NCBI GenBank assembly: GCA_029258915.1
Contig: JAPDJU010000004.1
Location: forward strand, 1-64,000
Source: Thermoproteota archaeon
GTDB lineage: Archaea > Thermoproteota > Thermoprotei_A > EX4484-217-1
Length of the DNA: 64,000 bases
Reading direction: 5' to 3'
Shown piece by piece: positions 18,073-28,677 of this stretch (its first letter is position 1; each line of letters starts with the position of its first letter). A program made the translations under genes and the position numbers. The notes beneath the pieces were generated by a model, which saw nothing but the letters and a program-made list of their open reading frames with translations, made no database searches and had not been told where the DNA came from.

Positions 18073-18762
18073 ATGCTCTGGTTCGGTAATGAACTCTTAG
18101 ATTTTAAATTGGAAAGGAAAAGACTTGTAGAGCGACTAATTAATGAAGGTGTTTTAAAAACAGAGAAAGTTATTAAGGCCATGTTAACTATTCCTAGGGA
18201 GGAATTTGTTTTACCAGAGTATAGAAAATATGCTTACATTGATTCGCCATTACCTATTCTTAAAGGTCAGACTATTTCTGCTCCACACATGGTTGCTTTA
18301 ATGTGCGAAGTAGCTACTTTGGATGTAGGCCATACAGTTTTAGAAATCGGCACCGGTTCAGGCTATCATGCAGCTGTAATAGCCGAGATTGTTGCCCCTA
18401 AGAAAGCAGTGAATAAAGGTCATGTATATACTATTGAACGTATACCTGAACTTGCAGAATTTGCCAGAAATAACCTTGAAAAAACAGGTTATAGCGATAG
18501 AGTAACTGTCATTGTAGGTGATGGAACCTTAGGGTATCCCGATGCAGCACCATATGATAGAATTATTGTTACAGCTGCTGCGCCTCAAGAACCTAAGCCT
18601 TTGCTTGAACAGTTAAAAATAGGTGGTAAACTAATCATACCCATTGGTTCAAGATATATGCAATACCTTTACATAGTGGAAAAGATAAGTGAAAGACAAT
18701 TTAAAAGAGAGAGCGTAATTCCATGTGTTTTTGTACCGCTTATAGGTAAGTATGGATGGTAG
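18073..18762 (+). CDS. pcm: Protein-L-isoaspartate O-methyltransferase
   Basis: 229 residues. The SAM motif VLEIGTGSGYHAAVIAEI is near residue 93, with GQTISAPHMVALMCE ahead of it and RIIVTAAAPQEPKPL after, in the order of PCMT enzymes. It repairs isoaspartyl residues formed by protein ageing, which matters at high temperature. Its stop codon is directly followed by the stop of the convergent fen gene. Confidence 0.95.
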   Translation: MLWFGNELLDFKLERKRLVERLINEGVLKTEKVIKAMLTIPREEFVLPEYRKYAYIDSPLPILKGQTISAPHMVALMCEVATLDVGHTVLEIGTGSGYHAAVIAEIVAPKKAVNKGHVYTIERIPELAEFARNNLEKTGYSDRVTVIVGDGTLGYPDAAPYDRIIVTAAAPQEPKPLLEQLKIGGKLIIPIGSRYMQYLYIVEKISERQFKRESVIPCVFVPLIGKYGW

Positions 18763-19809
18763 TTACCTAAACCACATGTCTAGGCCTAGCTGTCTTGTTT
18801 TAATATGATCTCTATATGCTTTAAGAAGTCTTTGTAAAGCATTTTTAACTCTTGTCTCTGAGAAGTCATGTTCGTAAACTAATATTTCTATTACGGCTTT
18901 TTCGTCAGGCTCATTCCATTTTATAGTATAAGTCTCAGTTTTAGGCGGGTTTAAAAAGTATTTCTTTATTTTTAAAGGATCAACGGGAAATTCCGCTTTA
19001 ATAACTTTAAGAGCTTTTTCTAAACTGCCATAAGTTTTTATTAGTCTTAAAGCTGTTTTGGGCCCTATACCTTTTACGCCTTCTGGATTATAATCGGTTC
19101 CTAGAAGTATTCCTATGTCTATTAATTGTTCTCTTGATATCTTAAGTTTTTCAAGGACACTATCTAGTAGTATTATTTCAGGCTTTATTTCAATGTATAC
19201 ATCCTTTCTTGGAAGCTTCCTTTTACCCGTTATTGTTAGATTCCGAATAAGCCTTGGTGTGCCGAACAGTAAAGAATCATAGTCTTGGCTTCCAGCAGCC
19301 CATACATCTCCTTTAGCTGCCATATATGCTGCTTGTGCTTCTCCCTCCGCTGGTGCTTGAACCCATGGTATTCCCATGGCTGTTAGTAGTTTCTTAGCAT
19401 CTTCAACCATGTCTTCTGTTAGTTTCGAAGCCATTTGAGCATATCTTTTAGCTGCTTCTAAGTCGCCTTTAGCTAAGGCTTCTTCATATTTTTTAATTGC
19501 TTCTTCTTTTACCTTTTTCCTTCTAGCTATTTCAGCAGCTTTTATCTCTGGAGGTTTGCCATCAAATACATATACTGGTTTTATTCCATGCTCCATTAGG
19601 TTTATTGTTCTATAAAATAGTCCGCTTAAATGACTTGTTATTCTTCCCTTACTGTCCATAAGCGGTGTTCCATCAGGTTGTCTAATAGCTGTTAAAAACT
19701 GGTATAGTGCATTATATCCATCAATACTTACAGTTTTCCCCCTTAATTCTACAAGGTCAACGGTTTTCCTACTTTCCTTAGGTATAAGTTCTTTTAGATT
19801 AACGCCCAA
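18763..19809 (-). CDS. fen: Flap endonuclease 1 (FEN-1)
   Basis: 348 residues with the N region ([20 protein letters not shown]), the I region ([20 protein letters not shown], then [11 protein letters not shown]) and the helix-hairpin-helix [20 protein letters not shown]. It removes 5' flaps in Okazaki fragment processing and repair. The C-terminus [13 protein letters not shown] carries a PCNA-binding QxxLxxWF box (QLGLDMWF). Length and start are as usual for archaeal FEN-1. Confidence 0.97.
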   Translation of the reverse strand: MGVNLKELIPKESRKTVDLVELRGKTVSIDGYNALYQFLTAIRQPDGTPLMDSKGRITSHLSGLFYRTINLMEHGIKPVYVFDGKPPEIKAAEIARRKKVKEEAIKKYEEALAKGDLEAAKRYAQMASKLTEDMVEDAKKLLTAMGIPWVQAPAEGEAQAAYMAAKGDVWAAGSQDYDSLLFGTPRLIRNLTITGKRKLPRKDVYIEIKPEIILLDSVLEKLKISREQLIDIGILLGTDYNPEGVKGIGPKTALRLIKTYGSLEKALKVIKAEFPVDPLKIKKYFLNPPKTETYTIKWNEPDEKAVIEILVYEHDFSETRVKNALQRLLKAYRDHIKTRQLGLDMWFR

Positions 19810-19868
19810 CCTTTATTCCCATGTTTTTAAAAGTAGTTTCTCTCCTTTATTCCTTAATGCTCCTTAAG

Positions 19869-20105
19869 CTATTTAACAAGCTCAGCTATTAGTAGGTTTT
19901 CTTTAGCCAAATAAACTCTTATTAATCCTCTAATTTCAAGAACCATTAGTGTTTTTACTAGTTCCTTTCTTGAAATATCGGAGTATGTATACTTTAGCAT
20001 CCTTAGTATTTCATCTTCTCTAAGCTTACCATCTCTTGAAACCTTCAATAACGCAAGTATTACATTGATTAAAGGCTCCGGGTTCCATTTGGGCATTTTT
20101 GTCAC
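19869..20105 (-). CDS. Small hypothetical protein, possible winged-helix
   Basis: 78 residues, MTKMPKWNPEPLINVILALLK onward. The pattern of short helices followed by IRVYLAKENLLIAELVK looks like a compact winged-helix domain. I do not recognise a named family. It lies between cdc48 and fen on the same strand with short spacers, so it may be co-transcribed with fen. Confidence 0.6.
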   Translation of the reverse strand: MTKMPKWNPEPLINVILALLKVSRDGKLREDEILRMLKYTYSDISRKELVKTLMVLEIRGLIRVYLAKENLLIAELVK

Positions 20106-20143
20106 TCTAAGGTTTAAATTTGAATAAAGGTTAGAGAAGTAAT

Positions 20144-22339
<2,196 letters not shown>

Positions 22340-22480
22340 TTATTTTAACACCACACTTAACAATTAGGTGAGAGCACAGTTTATGAGGATTTCTCCCACA
22401 TAAAGAGATTTAAGCATCTGCTTTTAAAACTGTTAATACTGTTTCTTAAGGTTGCTGCCATAACAGCACATAGTATTCAT

Positions 22481-22753
22481 TTATATTCGGCTCACATACT
22501 CTACGTTTATTTCGGATACTCCCTCAACGTTTTTAATGATATTCTCGAGTTCTTCAGTACCTCCTCTAATGTTTTCAGGCATTGTTATACTTAGTACTAA
22601 AGCTGATAAGCCGAAGGCTATAGGTATTTTCTCATATCTTGTAACTTCATAATGAGGCGGTAGCTTTTTTCTTATATTTTCAGCTAATCTATCTAAGTCC
22701 ACATCTATGTCTTTAGGAAAAACTTTAATTAAAACAACAAGTTTACCCATCAC
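22481..22753 (-). CDS. ef1b: Translation elongation factor 1-beta (aEF1B)
   Basis: 90 residues, the usual size of archaeal aEF1B, the nucleotide exchange factor for aEF1A. It starts KLVVLIKVFPKDIDVDLDRL, has a central YEKIPIAFGLSALVLSI and ends VEGVSEINVEYVSRI, as the family does. Starts 11 bases after the stop of the zinc-ribbon gene, so the two form an operon. Confidence 0.93.
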   Translation of the reverse strand: MMGKLVVLIKVFPKDIDVDLDRLAENIRKKLPPHYEVTRYEKIPIAFGLSALVLSITMPENIRGGTEELENIIKNVEGVSEINVEYVSRI

Positions 22754-22764
22754 ATACCACCTAT

Positions 22765-22971
22765 TTAGGGGCCTTCAAAACCACAATATATACATTTATA
22801 TGGTATCGATAGTTTTCTACATCTTTCACATCGCCATATAGTCACTTTGCCGCAATTTGGACATAGAAACTTCACTGCCTTCTCTGTTGGAGGTATAGGT
22901 CTTTTACAGCTTGAACATATAGGCGTAGTTACTCCTGCTGCACTGATTTTCCGCTTACTTACTATGGACAC
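22765..22971 (-). CDS. Zinc-ribbon protein, COG2888-like
   Basis: 68 residues with four C-x2-C pairs: CSSC, CPNC, CERC and CIYC, spaced to make two zinc ribbons. The family is universally archaeal, sits beside aEF1B in many genomes and is thought to bind RNA in translation. First gene of the two-gene operon with ef1b. Confidence 0.88.
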   Translation of the reverse strand: MSIVSKRKISAAGVTTPICSSCKRPIPPTEKAVKFLCPNCGKVTIWRCERCRKLSIPYKCIYCGFEGP

Positions 22972-23091
22972 ATATTACACCTATTATATAATGTTTTTAA
23001 CTGCTGAAGAGTCTAATAAGATAACGTATTATATAAGTTTGCTGTTCGAAACAATATATTACTTGGTGTCCTGCTTAAACTTGAGGGTTTA

Positions 23092-23451
23092 ATGTTGGAG
23101 GAGATAAAACAGGTAATAGTAGTAAGGCAAGACCTGGAAATGGGGAAAGGGAAATTAGCTGTTCAAGTAGCTCATGCAGCTGTTGAGGGTTATATTGAAG
23201 CGTTTAAGCATAAGCCTGAATGGGTAAAAGAATGGGTAAAGCAGGGTCAAAAGAAAGTTGTTGTGAAAGTAAGTAGCTTAGAGGAGCTCATGAACATATT
23301 TAATGAGGCAAGAAAACATAAGCTTCCTACATGTATTATTAGAGATGCCGGGAAAACGCAGCTAAAACCTGGAACAATTACATGTATAGCCTTAGGGCCA
23401 GCACCCTCAAGAATTCTAGACGTAATCACGGGTAAATTAAAACTATTATGA
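23092..23451 (+). CDS. pth2: Peptidyl-tRNA hydrolase, Pth2 type
   Basis: 119 residues. QVIVVRQDLEMGKGKLAVQVAHAA is the Pth2 N-terminal signature, with WVKQGQKKVVVKV and CIIRDAGKTQLKPGT containing the catalytic and RNA-binding residues. It frees tRNA from prematurely released peptidyl-tRNA. Start TTG or ATG near 23092; truD follows 18 bases later on the same strand. Confidence 0.95.
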   Translation: MLEEIKQVIVVRQDLEMGKGKLAVQVAHAAVEGYIEAFKHKPEWVKEWVKQGQKKVVVKVSSLEELMNIFNEARKHKLPTCIIRDAGKTQLKPGTITCIALGPAPSRILDVITGKLKLL

Positions 23452-23469
23452 TAAGTTTAAGGTTTAAGC

Positions 23470-24711
23470 ATGAAGCCCATTCCTTCACCAAAATACGAAA
23501 AAGAATTGGGTATATTATACTACCAGACAAAAACTAAAGGTATAGGTGGTAAAATAAGAGCAAGCTATGAAGACTTTGTAGTAAAAGAGGTTAACGTTTT
23601 AAACACGTATACGAGTGAAGGGAAATACGCATACTATGAATTAATAAAGAAAGGTGTAGATACGTTAACAGCACTAATGATGATATCTAAGAGGCTAAAA
23701 ATACCTATGAGGTATATAGGATATGCCGGGTTAAAAGATGCAAGGGCATTAACTTACCAGCTGGTTTCTATTCCGTCAAAATATAAAATACCTAAACATA
23801 TCAATATTAACAACCATGTAGTGTTAAAGTTTTTAGGTCTAGGTAAATTTCCTTTAAGAAAAGGGATGTTACAGGGAAACATATTCAAACTCTTCATTAG
23901 AGACGTTAGCGGAATAGGTATTGAAAATAGACTTAGCAATGTACTTCATGAAATAGATGAGAGTGGAGGTTTATACCCCTTTTACGGTCATCAACGATTC
24001 GGCACTATAAGACCTAACACGCACATTGTGGGTAAGTTTCTTGTTAAACGCAAATGGGAAGAAGCTGTTACAGAGATTGTTGGACATCCTCACCCAGGGG
24101 AGAGCCTTAGAGTACGTGAAGCAAGAAGAATTTTTGAAGAAACAGGTGAAGCTAGGGAAGCGCTTAAATTATTTCCTAAGAAATATGTTTATGAAAGAAT
24201 AATTCTTAAACATCTGATAAGAAAACCTGGAAACTACTTCTATGCACTAAAGAAATTGCCAAAGTTCATTATACAGTTTTATATTGAAGCCTATCAGTCA
24301 TTTATGTTTAATAAATATGTTAGCAAGAGAATAGAGTTAGACATTTCTCCTTCAACAGCAGTAGAAGGTGATATGGTTGTTAAAAATAGCGAATTTACTA
24401 TAGTACATACTAGGGTAAAAATAGATCCGTTAAGAGAGAAAATACTATTGCCTTTAATAGGTTATAAAACCCTTAAATTTGATAGAAACTTAAGAGAAGT
24501 TCTTGAAGAAGAGAACGTGAACATCAAGGAATTTTTAGTTAAGGAGCTAAATGTAGGTGTAGAGGGAGGTTTTAGAAAAACACCTATGATCATTAGAAAC
24601 CTAGACTATGTAGTGTTTGGACGTAATGTTTTTCTCTCCTTTTTTCTTAATAAGGGATACTATGCAACAATATTTTTAAGAGAAATAATGAAGAATGAGA
24701 GTGTTTTCTAA
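23470..24711 (+). CDS. truD: tRNA pseudouridine(13) synthase TruD
   Basis: 413 residues. GYAGLKDARALTYQLVSI contains the catalytic aspartate (about D95). YPFYGHQRFGTIRPNTHIVG is the hallmark TruD motif, and the inserted domain and FIEAYQSFMFNKY follow in order. Converts U13 of tRNA to pseudouridine. Ends 4 bases inside the convergent aspS gene. Likely co-transcribed with pth2. Confidence 0.95.
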   Translation: MKPIPSPKYEKELGILYYQTKTKGIGGKIRASYEDFVVKEVNVLNTYTSEGKYAYYELIKKGVDTLTALMMISKRLKIPMRYIGYAGLKDARALTYQLVSIPSKYKIPKHININNHVVLKFLGLGKFPLRKGMLQGNIFKLFIRDVSGIGIENRLSNVLHEIDESGGLYPFYGHQRFGTIRPNTHIVGKFLVKRKWEEAVTEIVGHPHPGESLRVREARRIFEETGEAREALKLFPKKYVYERIILKHLIRKPGNYFYALKKLPKFIIQFYIEAYQSFMFNKYVSKRIELDISPSTAVEGDMVVKNSEFTIVHTRVKIDPLREKILLPLIGYKTLKFDRNLREVLEEENVNIKEFLVKELNVGVEGGFRKTPMIIRNLDYVVFGRNVFLSFFLNKGYYATIFLREIMKNESVF

Positions 24712-26021
24712 GGTATCAGTCTCTTCTTATCTCTCGGGAATAACACTACTTCTCTAACATTTTTAGCACCGGTAAGTATTAGCATAAGTCTCGATAGTCC
24801 AAGCCCCCATCCCGCATGCGGCGGCATACCCCAGTTAAACCATTTAAGAAAATACTCGAAGTTCTTTGGATCAAGTCCCTGTCTTATTAGCTGCTTTTCA
24901 AGAAGAGATCTTTCATGGATTCTTGTGCTTCCTGAGGCTATTTCTAACCATTTATAAACGAAGTCAAAAGATTCTGTTCTCTCTTCATTATCTCTTTTAG
25001 GCATAGTGTAAAATGGCCTTGTTGAAGTAGGCCAGTCGATTACAAAGTAAAATTCCTCATCAAGAATTTCCCCTAGTTTTCTCAAAGCAGGAGTACTTAG
25101 GTCCTCACCTTTTTCTATGGGATATTTATGTTCCTGAAGGATATTTATAGCTTCATTGTATGTTATTTTCTTAATTGGTCTTCGCATTTTTGGAAAATGT
25201 TCTTCATATTTTAATATTTTTAAATCTTCCATGTTCTCCTTTCTTATTTTCATTAGAACGTGATATATGACCTCCTCTAGCACGTTCATAACATCTAGAT
25301 AGTTCATAAAAGCGGCTTCTATATCTACAGATATGAACTCTGATAGATGATATGGTGTATCAGATTCTTCAGCTCTAAATGCTGGCCCTATTTCAAAAAC
25401 TCTTTCAAAAGCACTAGCCAGCAGTTCTTTATAAAGTTGCGGACTTTGAGCCAGAAACGCTTCCCTTCCAAAGTAAAGTACTGGAAATAGTTGTGCACCA
25501 CCCTCCGTGGCTGAGGCAATTATTTTAGGTGTTAGTACTTCTATGAATCCTAGTTCTCTAAGTTTCTCTCTTATTGCTTTAAGGGTGGTGTCTTGGATTC
25601 TAAATATTGCTTGGTTTTCCTTCCTCCTTAAGTCTAAAACTCTGTTGTTGAGCCTAGTATCTATATCTGCATGAACCTTACCTGTAACATCAACCGGTAA
25701 TGGCGTTTTTGCCAGGCTTAAAACCTCTATTTCTAAGGGTTCGATCTCAACTCCTCTTGGAGCTTTTGCTGAAGCTTTCACAACTCCTTTAACTTTAATT
25801 ACACTTTCTCTAGTAAGCTTATTGAATATTTCAATTATATGCTGTGGTGTTTTCCCCTTAGTTAATATTAACTGTACTGTTCCTGTTTTATCTCTTAAAA
25901 TTAAGAATTTCTTTCCGCCTAAATCTCTTTTTATATGTACCCAACCCGCTAATATTACAACGTATCCGTTTAACTCAGCCTTTATATCTCTAGCAAAATG
26001 TGTTTTATATGTTATTTTCAT
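24708..26021 (-). CDS. aspS: Aspartyl-tRNA synthetase, archaeal type
   Basis: 437 residues: an OB-fold anticodon-binding domain (about 15-105, GWVHIKRDLGGKKFLILRD) and a class II catalytic domain. Motif 2 is FEIGPAFRAEESDTPYHLSEF and motif 3 is GWGLGLSRLMLILTG. Whether it also charges tRNA-Asn cannot be decided by eye. Starts 14 bases after the KH-domain gene stop. Confidence 0.95.
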   Translation of the reverse strand: MKITYKTHFARDIKAELNGYVVILAGWVHIKRDLGGKKFLILRDKTGTVQLILTKGKTPQHIIEIFNKLTRESVIKVKGVVKASAKAPRGVEIEPLEIEVLSLAKTPLPVDVTGKVHADIDTRLNNRVLDLRRKENQAIFRIQDTTLKAIREKLRELGFIEVLTPKIIASATEGGAQLFPVLYFGREAFLAQSPQLYKELLASAFERVFEIGPAFRAEESDTPYHLSEFISVDIEAAFMNYLDVMNVLEEVIYHVLMKIRKENMEDLKILKYEEHFPKMRRPIKKITYNEAINILQEHKYPIEKGEDLSTPALRKLGEILDEEFYFVIDWPTSTRPFYTMPKRDNEERTESFDFVYKWLEIASGSTRIHERSLLEKQLIRQGLDPKNFEYFLKWFNWGMPPHAGWGLGLSRLMLILTGAKNVREVVLFPRDKKRLIP

Positions 26022-26034
26022 GGTCTAATCCTCT

Positions 26035-26538
26035 CTATTCGAAACGTATTCTAACTTCCATACCACTTAGTTTAGTTAGTATTTCTTCTAGTAATTCTTT
26101 TTCAGCTGGTAATGTTTTAAAATCAGACCTAGATACCCTAACTATGCTTTGCCAAGAGCCATCAGGGAGCCATAAAATATTTACTCCTAAAACATTTGCT
26201 GGAAGGAGAAGTTGTGAAGCCATTTTTCTTAAACTACTTGTTCTTTCAATTATTCTAACTTTTCCTTCAAGTTTCTCCGATAGTTTCTTAGCGATTTTGC
26301 TTAGTATAAACGGGGTTAGCTTGTTGCCTGAAAGAACAATAACGTACATGTTATCTGCTTTGTAGCTTTTATGATAAATTACATCCCTAAGCACAGAGAA
26401 TTTAGATTCTTCAAGTTCTAAAAGAGTTTTCATAACTTCTATATCGGTTTCATTGTAGTCTCCTCTTTCAATAAGTTTTTGGCAGCGTGGACACAAGACT
26501 CCACTTTTCACACATATTGTACATAGCGGTAACTTCGT
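26035..26538 (-). CDS. Zinc-finger plus KH (NusA-like) protein, apparently without a standard start codon
   Basis: The protein ends with a KH-like fold (NKLTPFILSKIAKKLSEKL, then LPANVLGVNILWLPDGS) and the family C-terminus LSGMEVRIRFE. The first GTG is at 26511 and leaves only CPRC of the zinc finger. The in-frame codons upstream add TKLPLCTICVKSGVLCPRC, a complete C-x2-C/C-x2-C site as in relatives. No ATG, GTG or TTG precedes it before a TAA. An ACG at 26538 has a strong GAGGTGAT ribosome binding site 6-8 bases away. I give the ACG start as the likeliest; the GTG is the alternative. Probably a translation or transcription factor that binds RNA; operonic with aspS. Confidence 0.78.
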   Translation of the reverse strand, partial: TKLPLCTICVKSGVLCPRCQKLIERGDYNETDIEVMKTLLELEESKFSVLRDVIYHKSYKADNMYVIVLSGNKLTPFILSKIAKKLSEKLEGKVRIIERTSSLRKMASQLLLPANVLGVNILWLPDGSWQSIVRVSRSDFKTLPAEKELLEEILTKLSGMEVRIRFE

Positions 26539-26720
26539 AAAATCATCACCTCTAGGTTAAATGAAAAAGTTTCTTAACTTATTGATTTCTTATCTTTAGA
26601 GAAATTCATTGTTACACATATATCTTTCTTTCGGTTACCATAAAGTTTAAATCAGTAACTAAATTATAGATAGTGAACATAAAGATAACCACGCATTAGG
26701 TTTGCAGCAGGTGCTAAATA

Positions 26721-26885
26721 ATGCCCGTTACAGATCCTGTAAAGTATAGGATTGCTGCTTCACGATTACTTAATGTAATGATTTGTAGAAAATGTGGAGC
26801 AAGAAACCCTCCAGGAGCTGTTAAGTGTAGAAGATGTAAAAGCAGAAACCTTAGACCGAAAAAGAAGGGCGTAAGAAGAATTTAA
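26721..26885 (+). CDS. rpl40e: Ribosomal protein L40e
   Basis: A 54-residue protein: MPVTDPVKYRIAASRLLNVM, then ICRKCGARNPPGAVKC and RRCKSRNLRPKKKGVRRI. The zinc finger C-x2-C...C-x2-C and basic tail match L40e. Its ATG follows a GGTG-containing leader. The gene stands alone between the divergent KH gene and tRNA-Trp. Confidence 0.95.
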   Translation: MPVTDPVKYRIAASRLLNVMICRKCGARNPPGAVKCRRCKSRNLRPKKKGVRRI

Positions 26886-26927
26886 AACATTTGAAATTAT
26901 TGTTAGGAGCCCTATTTCTAATTGTGG

Positions 26928-27102
26928 TGGGCCCGGGGGGATTCGAACCCCCGACCTACGGGTCTCTCCTTTAAGCTCCAGACCTAAGTCATCCCATAAA
27001 GGTCAGCAGACCCGTCTTTTAACGGGTCTGGAGCATCGGCCCATCCGCTTCAACATATGAAGCGGTATAGTCCGCCGCTCTCCCTGGCTGAGCTACGGGC
27101 CC
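26928..27102 (-). tRNA. tRNA-Trp (CCA) with two introns
   Basis: Acceptor GGGCCCG/CGGGCCC, D arm GCTCAGCCAGGGAGAGC, T arm GGGGG-TTCGAAT-CCCCC, discriminator A at 26928 and encoded CCA. Exons give 74 nt, leaving 101 nt of intron. A 37-nt intron splits the 5' anticodon stem between positions 30 and 31 (GCGG | G) and contains the hairpin CCGCTTCA/TGAAGCGG. A 64-nt intron sits at 37/38. CTCC of the anticodon loop pairs with GGAG near the 3' splice site, giving AGA bulges on both sides as in a bulge-helix-bulge. The second intron also repeats and complements exon sequence (see findings). Confidence 0.92.
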
Positions 27103-27130
27103 TCCTAAATCATGTAAGTTAGAGAAGAAA

Positions 27131-27140
27131 TGTATAAACG
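27131..27140 (-). promoter_or_regulatory. TATA box of tRNA-Trp
   Basis: On the minus strand the sequence reads CGTTTATACA about 30-38 bases ahead of the tRNA-Trp 5' end at 27102, a fitting archaeal box A. Confidence 0.5.
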
Positions 27141-27193
27141 TTGCGGAAGAAATTCTGGCTAAGTTGAGAAAAAATTTTAAAGGCTGTTTATGG

Positions 27194-27295
27194 AGCCGGG
27201 GCCGGGATTTGAACCCGGGTAAAACGGGTTTCTACGATTGGGCGGTTTAGCTAATCCACTGCAGCCCGTCCCCTAAACCGCTCGGGCACCCCGGC
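27194..27295 (-). tRNA. tRNA-Cys (GCA) with a 29-nt intron
   Basis: Acceptor GCCGGGG/CCCCGGC, anticodon stem ACGGG/CCCGT with CTGCAG, T arm CCGGG-TTCAAAT-CCCGG, discriminator T and encoded CCA at 27191-27193. The exons add to 73 nt. A 29-nt intron at 37/38 ends in GTAGAA like the Tyr and Arg introns. It contains CTAAACCGC, the exact complement of GCGGTTTAG in the D arm of the same tRNA. Confidence 0.92.
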
Positions 27296-27389
27296 TCCAA
27301 AGTATGTTTTAGACGGGCACGTTTTAAAATGTTATGTGCTGATAATATTTATAACGTTGCTTCTCTAATAAGTCACGGGGCAATGTTTA

Positions 27390-27965
27390 ATGGTTGAAGA
27401 ACTTAAGAAAATACTTAAAGAACTTGCTAAAGAGTTCGAATTAAACAACATAGACGCTGTAATTATAGGAAGTACTATAGTTTCTCTTGCACTTGGTGGA
27501 TACTTTAAAGAGGAAGAAGATTTAGACTTATTTGTTATAAATAGAAGCCCCCTCTTAGAGGAGGACTTATTCAAAAACATTGCTATTTCTAAGGGATGGG
27601 ATTACACGTATACAGATTATGGTACTCCAAGATTAATAGTTCCCTTCGAATATGGCGAGTTCTTCATAGACTTTTATGAAAATATACATGACTTCTATGT
27701 TCCTGAAGAAATTTTAGAAAAAGAAACTCGAAGAATAAAAATAAACCATTATAGAATTAAGGTGCTATCTTTAGAAGCATACATAGTGTTAAAAGCAAGG
27801 ATAGGTAGAAGAATAGATGATAGAGATTTAGCAAGGGTAAAGGAGCTTATTGAAGAAGGCTACTTAAAAGTAAATAGAAGGAAAATAGAAGAACTGCTAA
27901 AATATTTTCCTGAAGAAGAAATAAGTATAATGAAAAACAGGCTTGCACGTAGAGAGCTGATTTAG
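27390..27965 (+). CDS. Nucleotidyltransferase-fold protein
   Basis: 191 residues. The N-terminal half shows the nucleotidyltransferase signature: AVIIGSTIVSLALGG followed by EEEDLDLFVI, where the two aspartates would bind metal. A later acidic residue lies in GEFFIDFYENIHDFYV. The C-terminal half is helical, with ARIGRRIDDRDLARVKELI typical of proteins of the DUF6036-like or antitoxin-type nucleotidyltransferase group. No partner gene (such as HEPN) lies next to it. Substrate unknown. Confidence 0.72.
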   Translation: MVEELKKILKELAKEFELNNIDAVIIGSTIVSLALGGYFKEEEDLDLFVINRSPLLEEDLFKNIAISKGWDYTYTDYGTPRLIVPFEYGEFFIDFYENIHDFYVPEEILEKETRRIKINHYRIKVLSLEAYIVLKARIGRRIDDRDLARVKELIEEGYLKVNRRKIEELLKYFPEEEISIMKNRLARRELI

Positions 27966-27966
27966 G

Positions 27967-28584
27967 CTAGTAGCGTTTTTCAGGATAGCCTATAGGCATT
28001 ATGTATAGTGGTGTTAACTTTCTAGCAAGGTTAAGTATTTCTTTCACTCTATTATCATAAAATGCTCCTATAGCGACAGTACCTAAACCTAGTGCTTCTG
28101 CTTGCAAGTATATGTTCTGGCCAGTATGGCCAACTTCCATGTGAACATACCTATAACCTCTATCACCGTAAAACCTTGTAGTTCTACTGTAATCTGCTAC
28201 AATAACCATGTTTACCGGAGCTGAGCCAACCCAGTATTGTCCTAATGATGCTTCCATAAGCTCATATGTGATATCCACGTCAAGGGTTTTCATTAAACAA
28301 TGCTTAAATGGGTTATAACGATAAACGCCTTTACCTAAATCTTTTACACCATTCTCTCTTACAACAATGTATATTTCTAAAGGATATGTTGCACCTGCTG
28401 AAGGTGCTGCTCTAAAACCTTCCCTCCAATTGGTTATTCCTTGAGCAGCCCAAGCTAACTGACCAACCTGTTCTAAAGTTAGTTTTCTATCTTTTCTCCA
28501 ACTTCGTCTACTTCGTCTAACATTTATTGCTTCCTCTAACGACATAACTCCTTTAATCTTAGGTTTAGGTAATGTCACCATCAT
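27967..28584 (-). CDS. SagB/ThcOx-type nitroreductase family oxidoreductase
   Basis: 205 residues of the FMN-dependent nitroreductase fold. It starts with EEAINVRRSRRSWRKDRKLT (RRS flavin phosphate binding) and LAWAAQGIT, then the SagB-like APSAGATYPLEIYIVV, and ends with ALGLGTVAIGAFYDNRVKEIL and MPIGYPEKR. Family members oxidise azolines in peptide maturation or reduce small molecules. No YcaO or peptide precursor is in the window, so a free-standing redox role is likelier. Convergent with the nucleotidyltransferase gene, with one base between the two stop codons. Confidence 0.85.
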   Translation of the reverse strand: MMVTLPKPKIKGVMSLEEAINVRRSRRSWRKDRKLTLEQVGQLAWAAQGITNWREGFRAAPSAGATYPLEIYIVVRENGVKDLGKGVYRYNPFKHCLMKTLDVDITYELMEASLGQYWVGSAPVNMVIVADYSRTTRFYGDRGYRYVHMEVGHTGQNIYLQAEALGLGTVAIGAFYDNRVKEILNLARKLTPLYIMPIGYPEKRY

Positions 28585-28677
28585 AATTTAACCCATAATA
28601 TACTCTAGACAAACAAATATAACAATTCTTTAGTTAACTAGAACAAGCCTTATAGCTGAAAATTATAAAAATAATGG

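Noticed and set aside
27967-28584. Peptide-natural-product cluster around the SagB-type nitroreductase
   Set aside because: No YcaO, precursor peptide or transporter lies near it.
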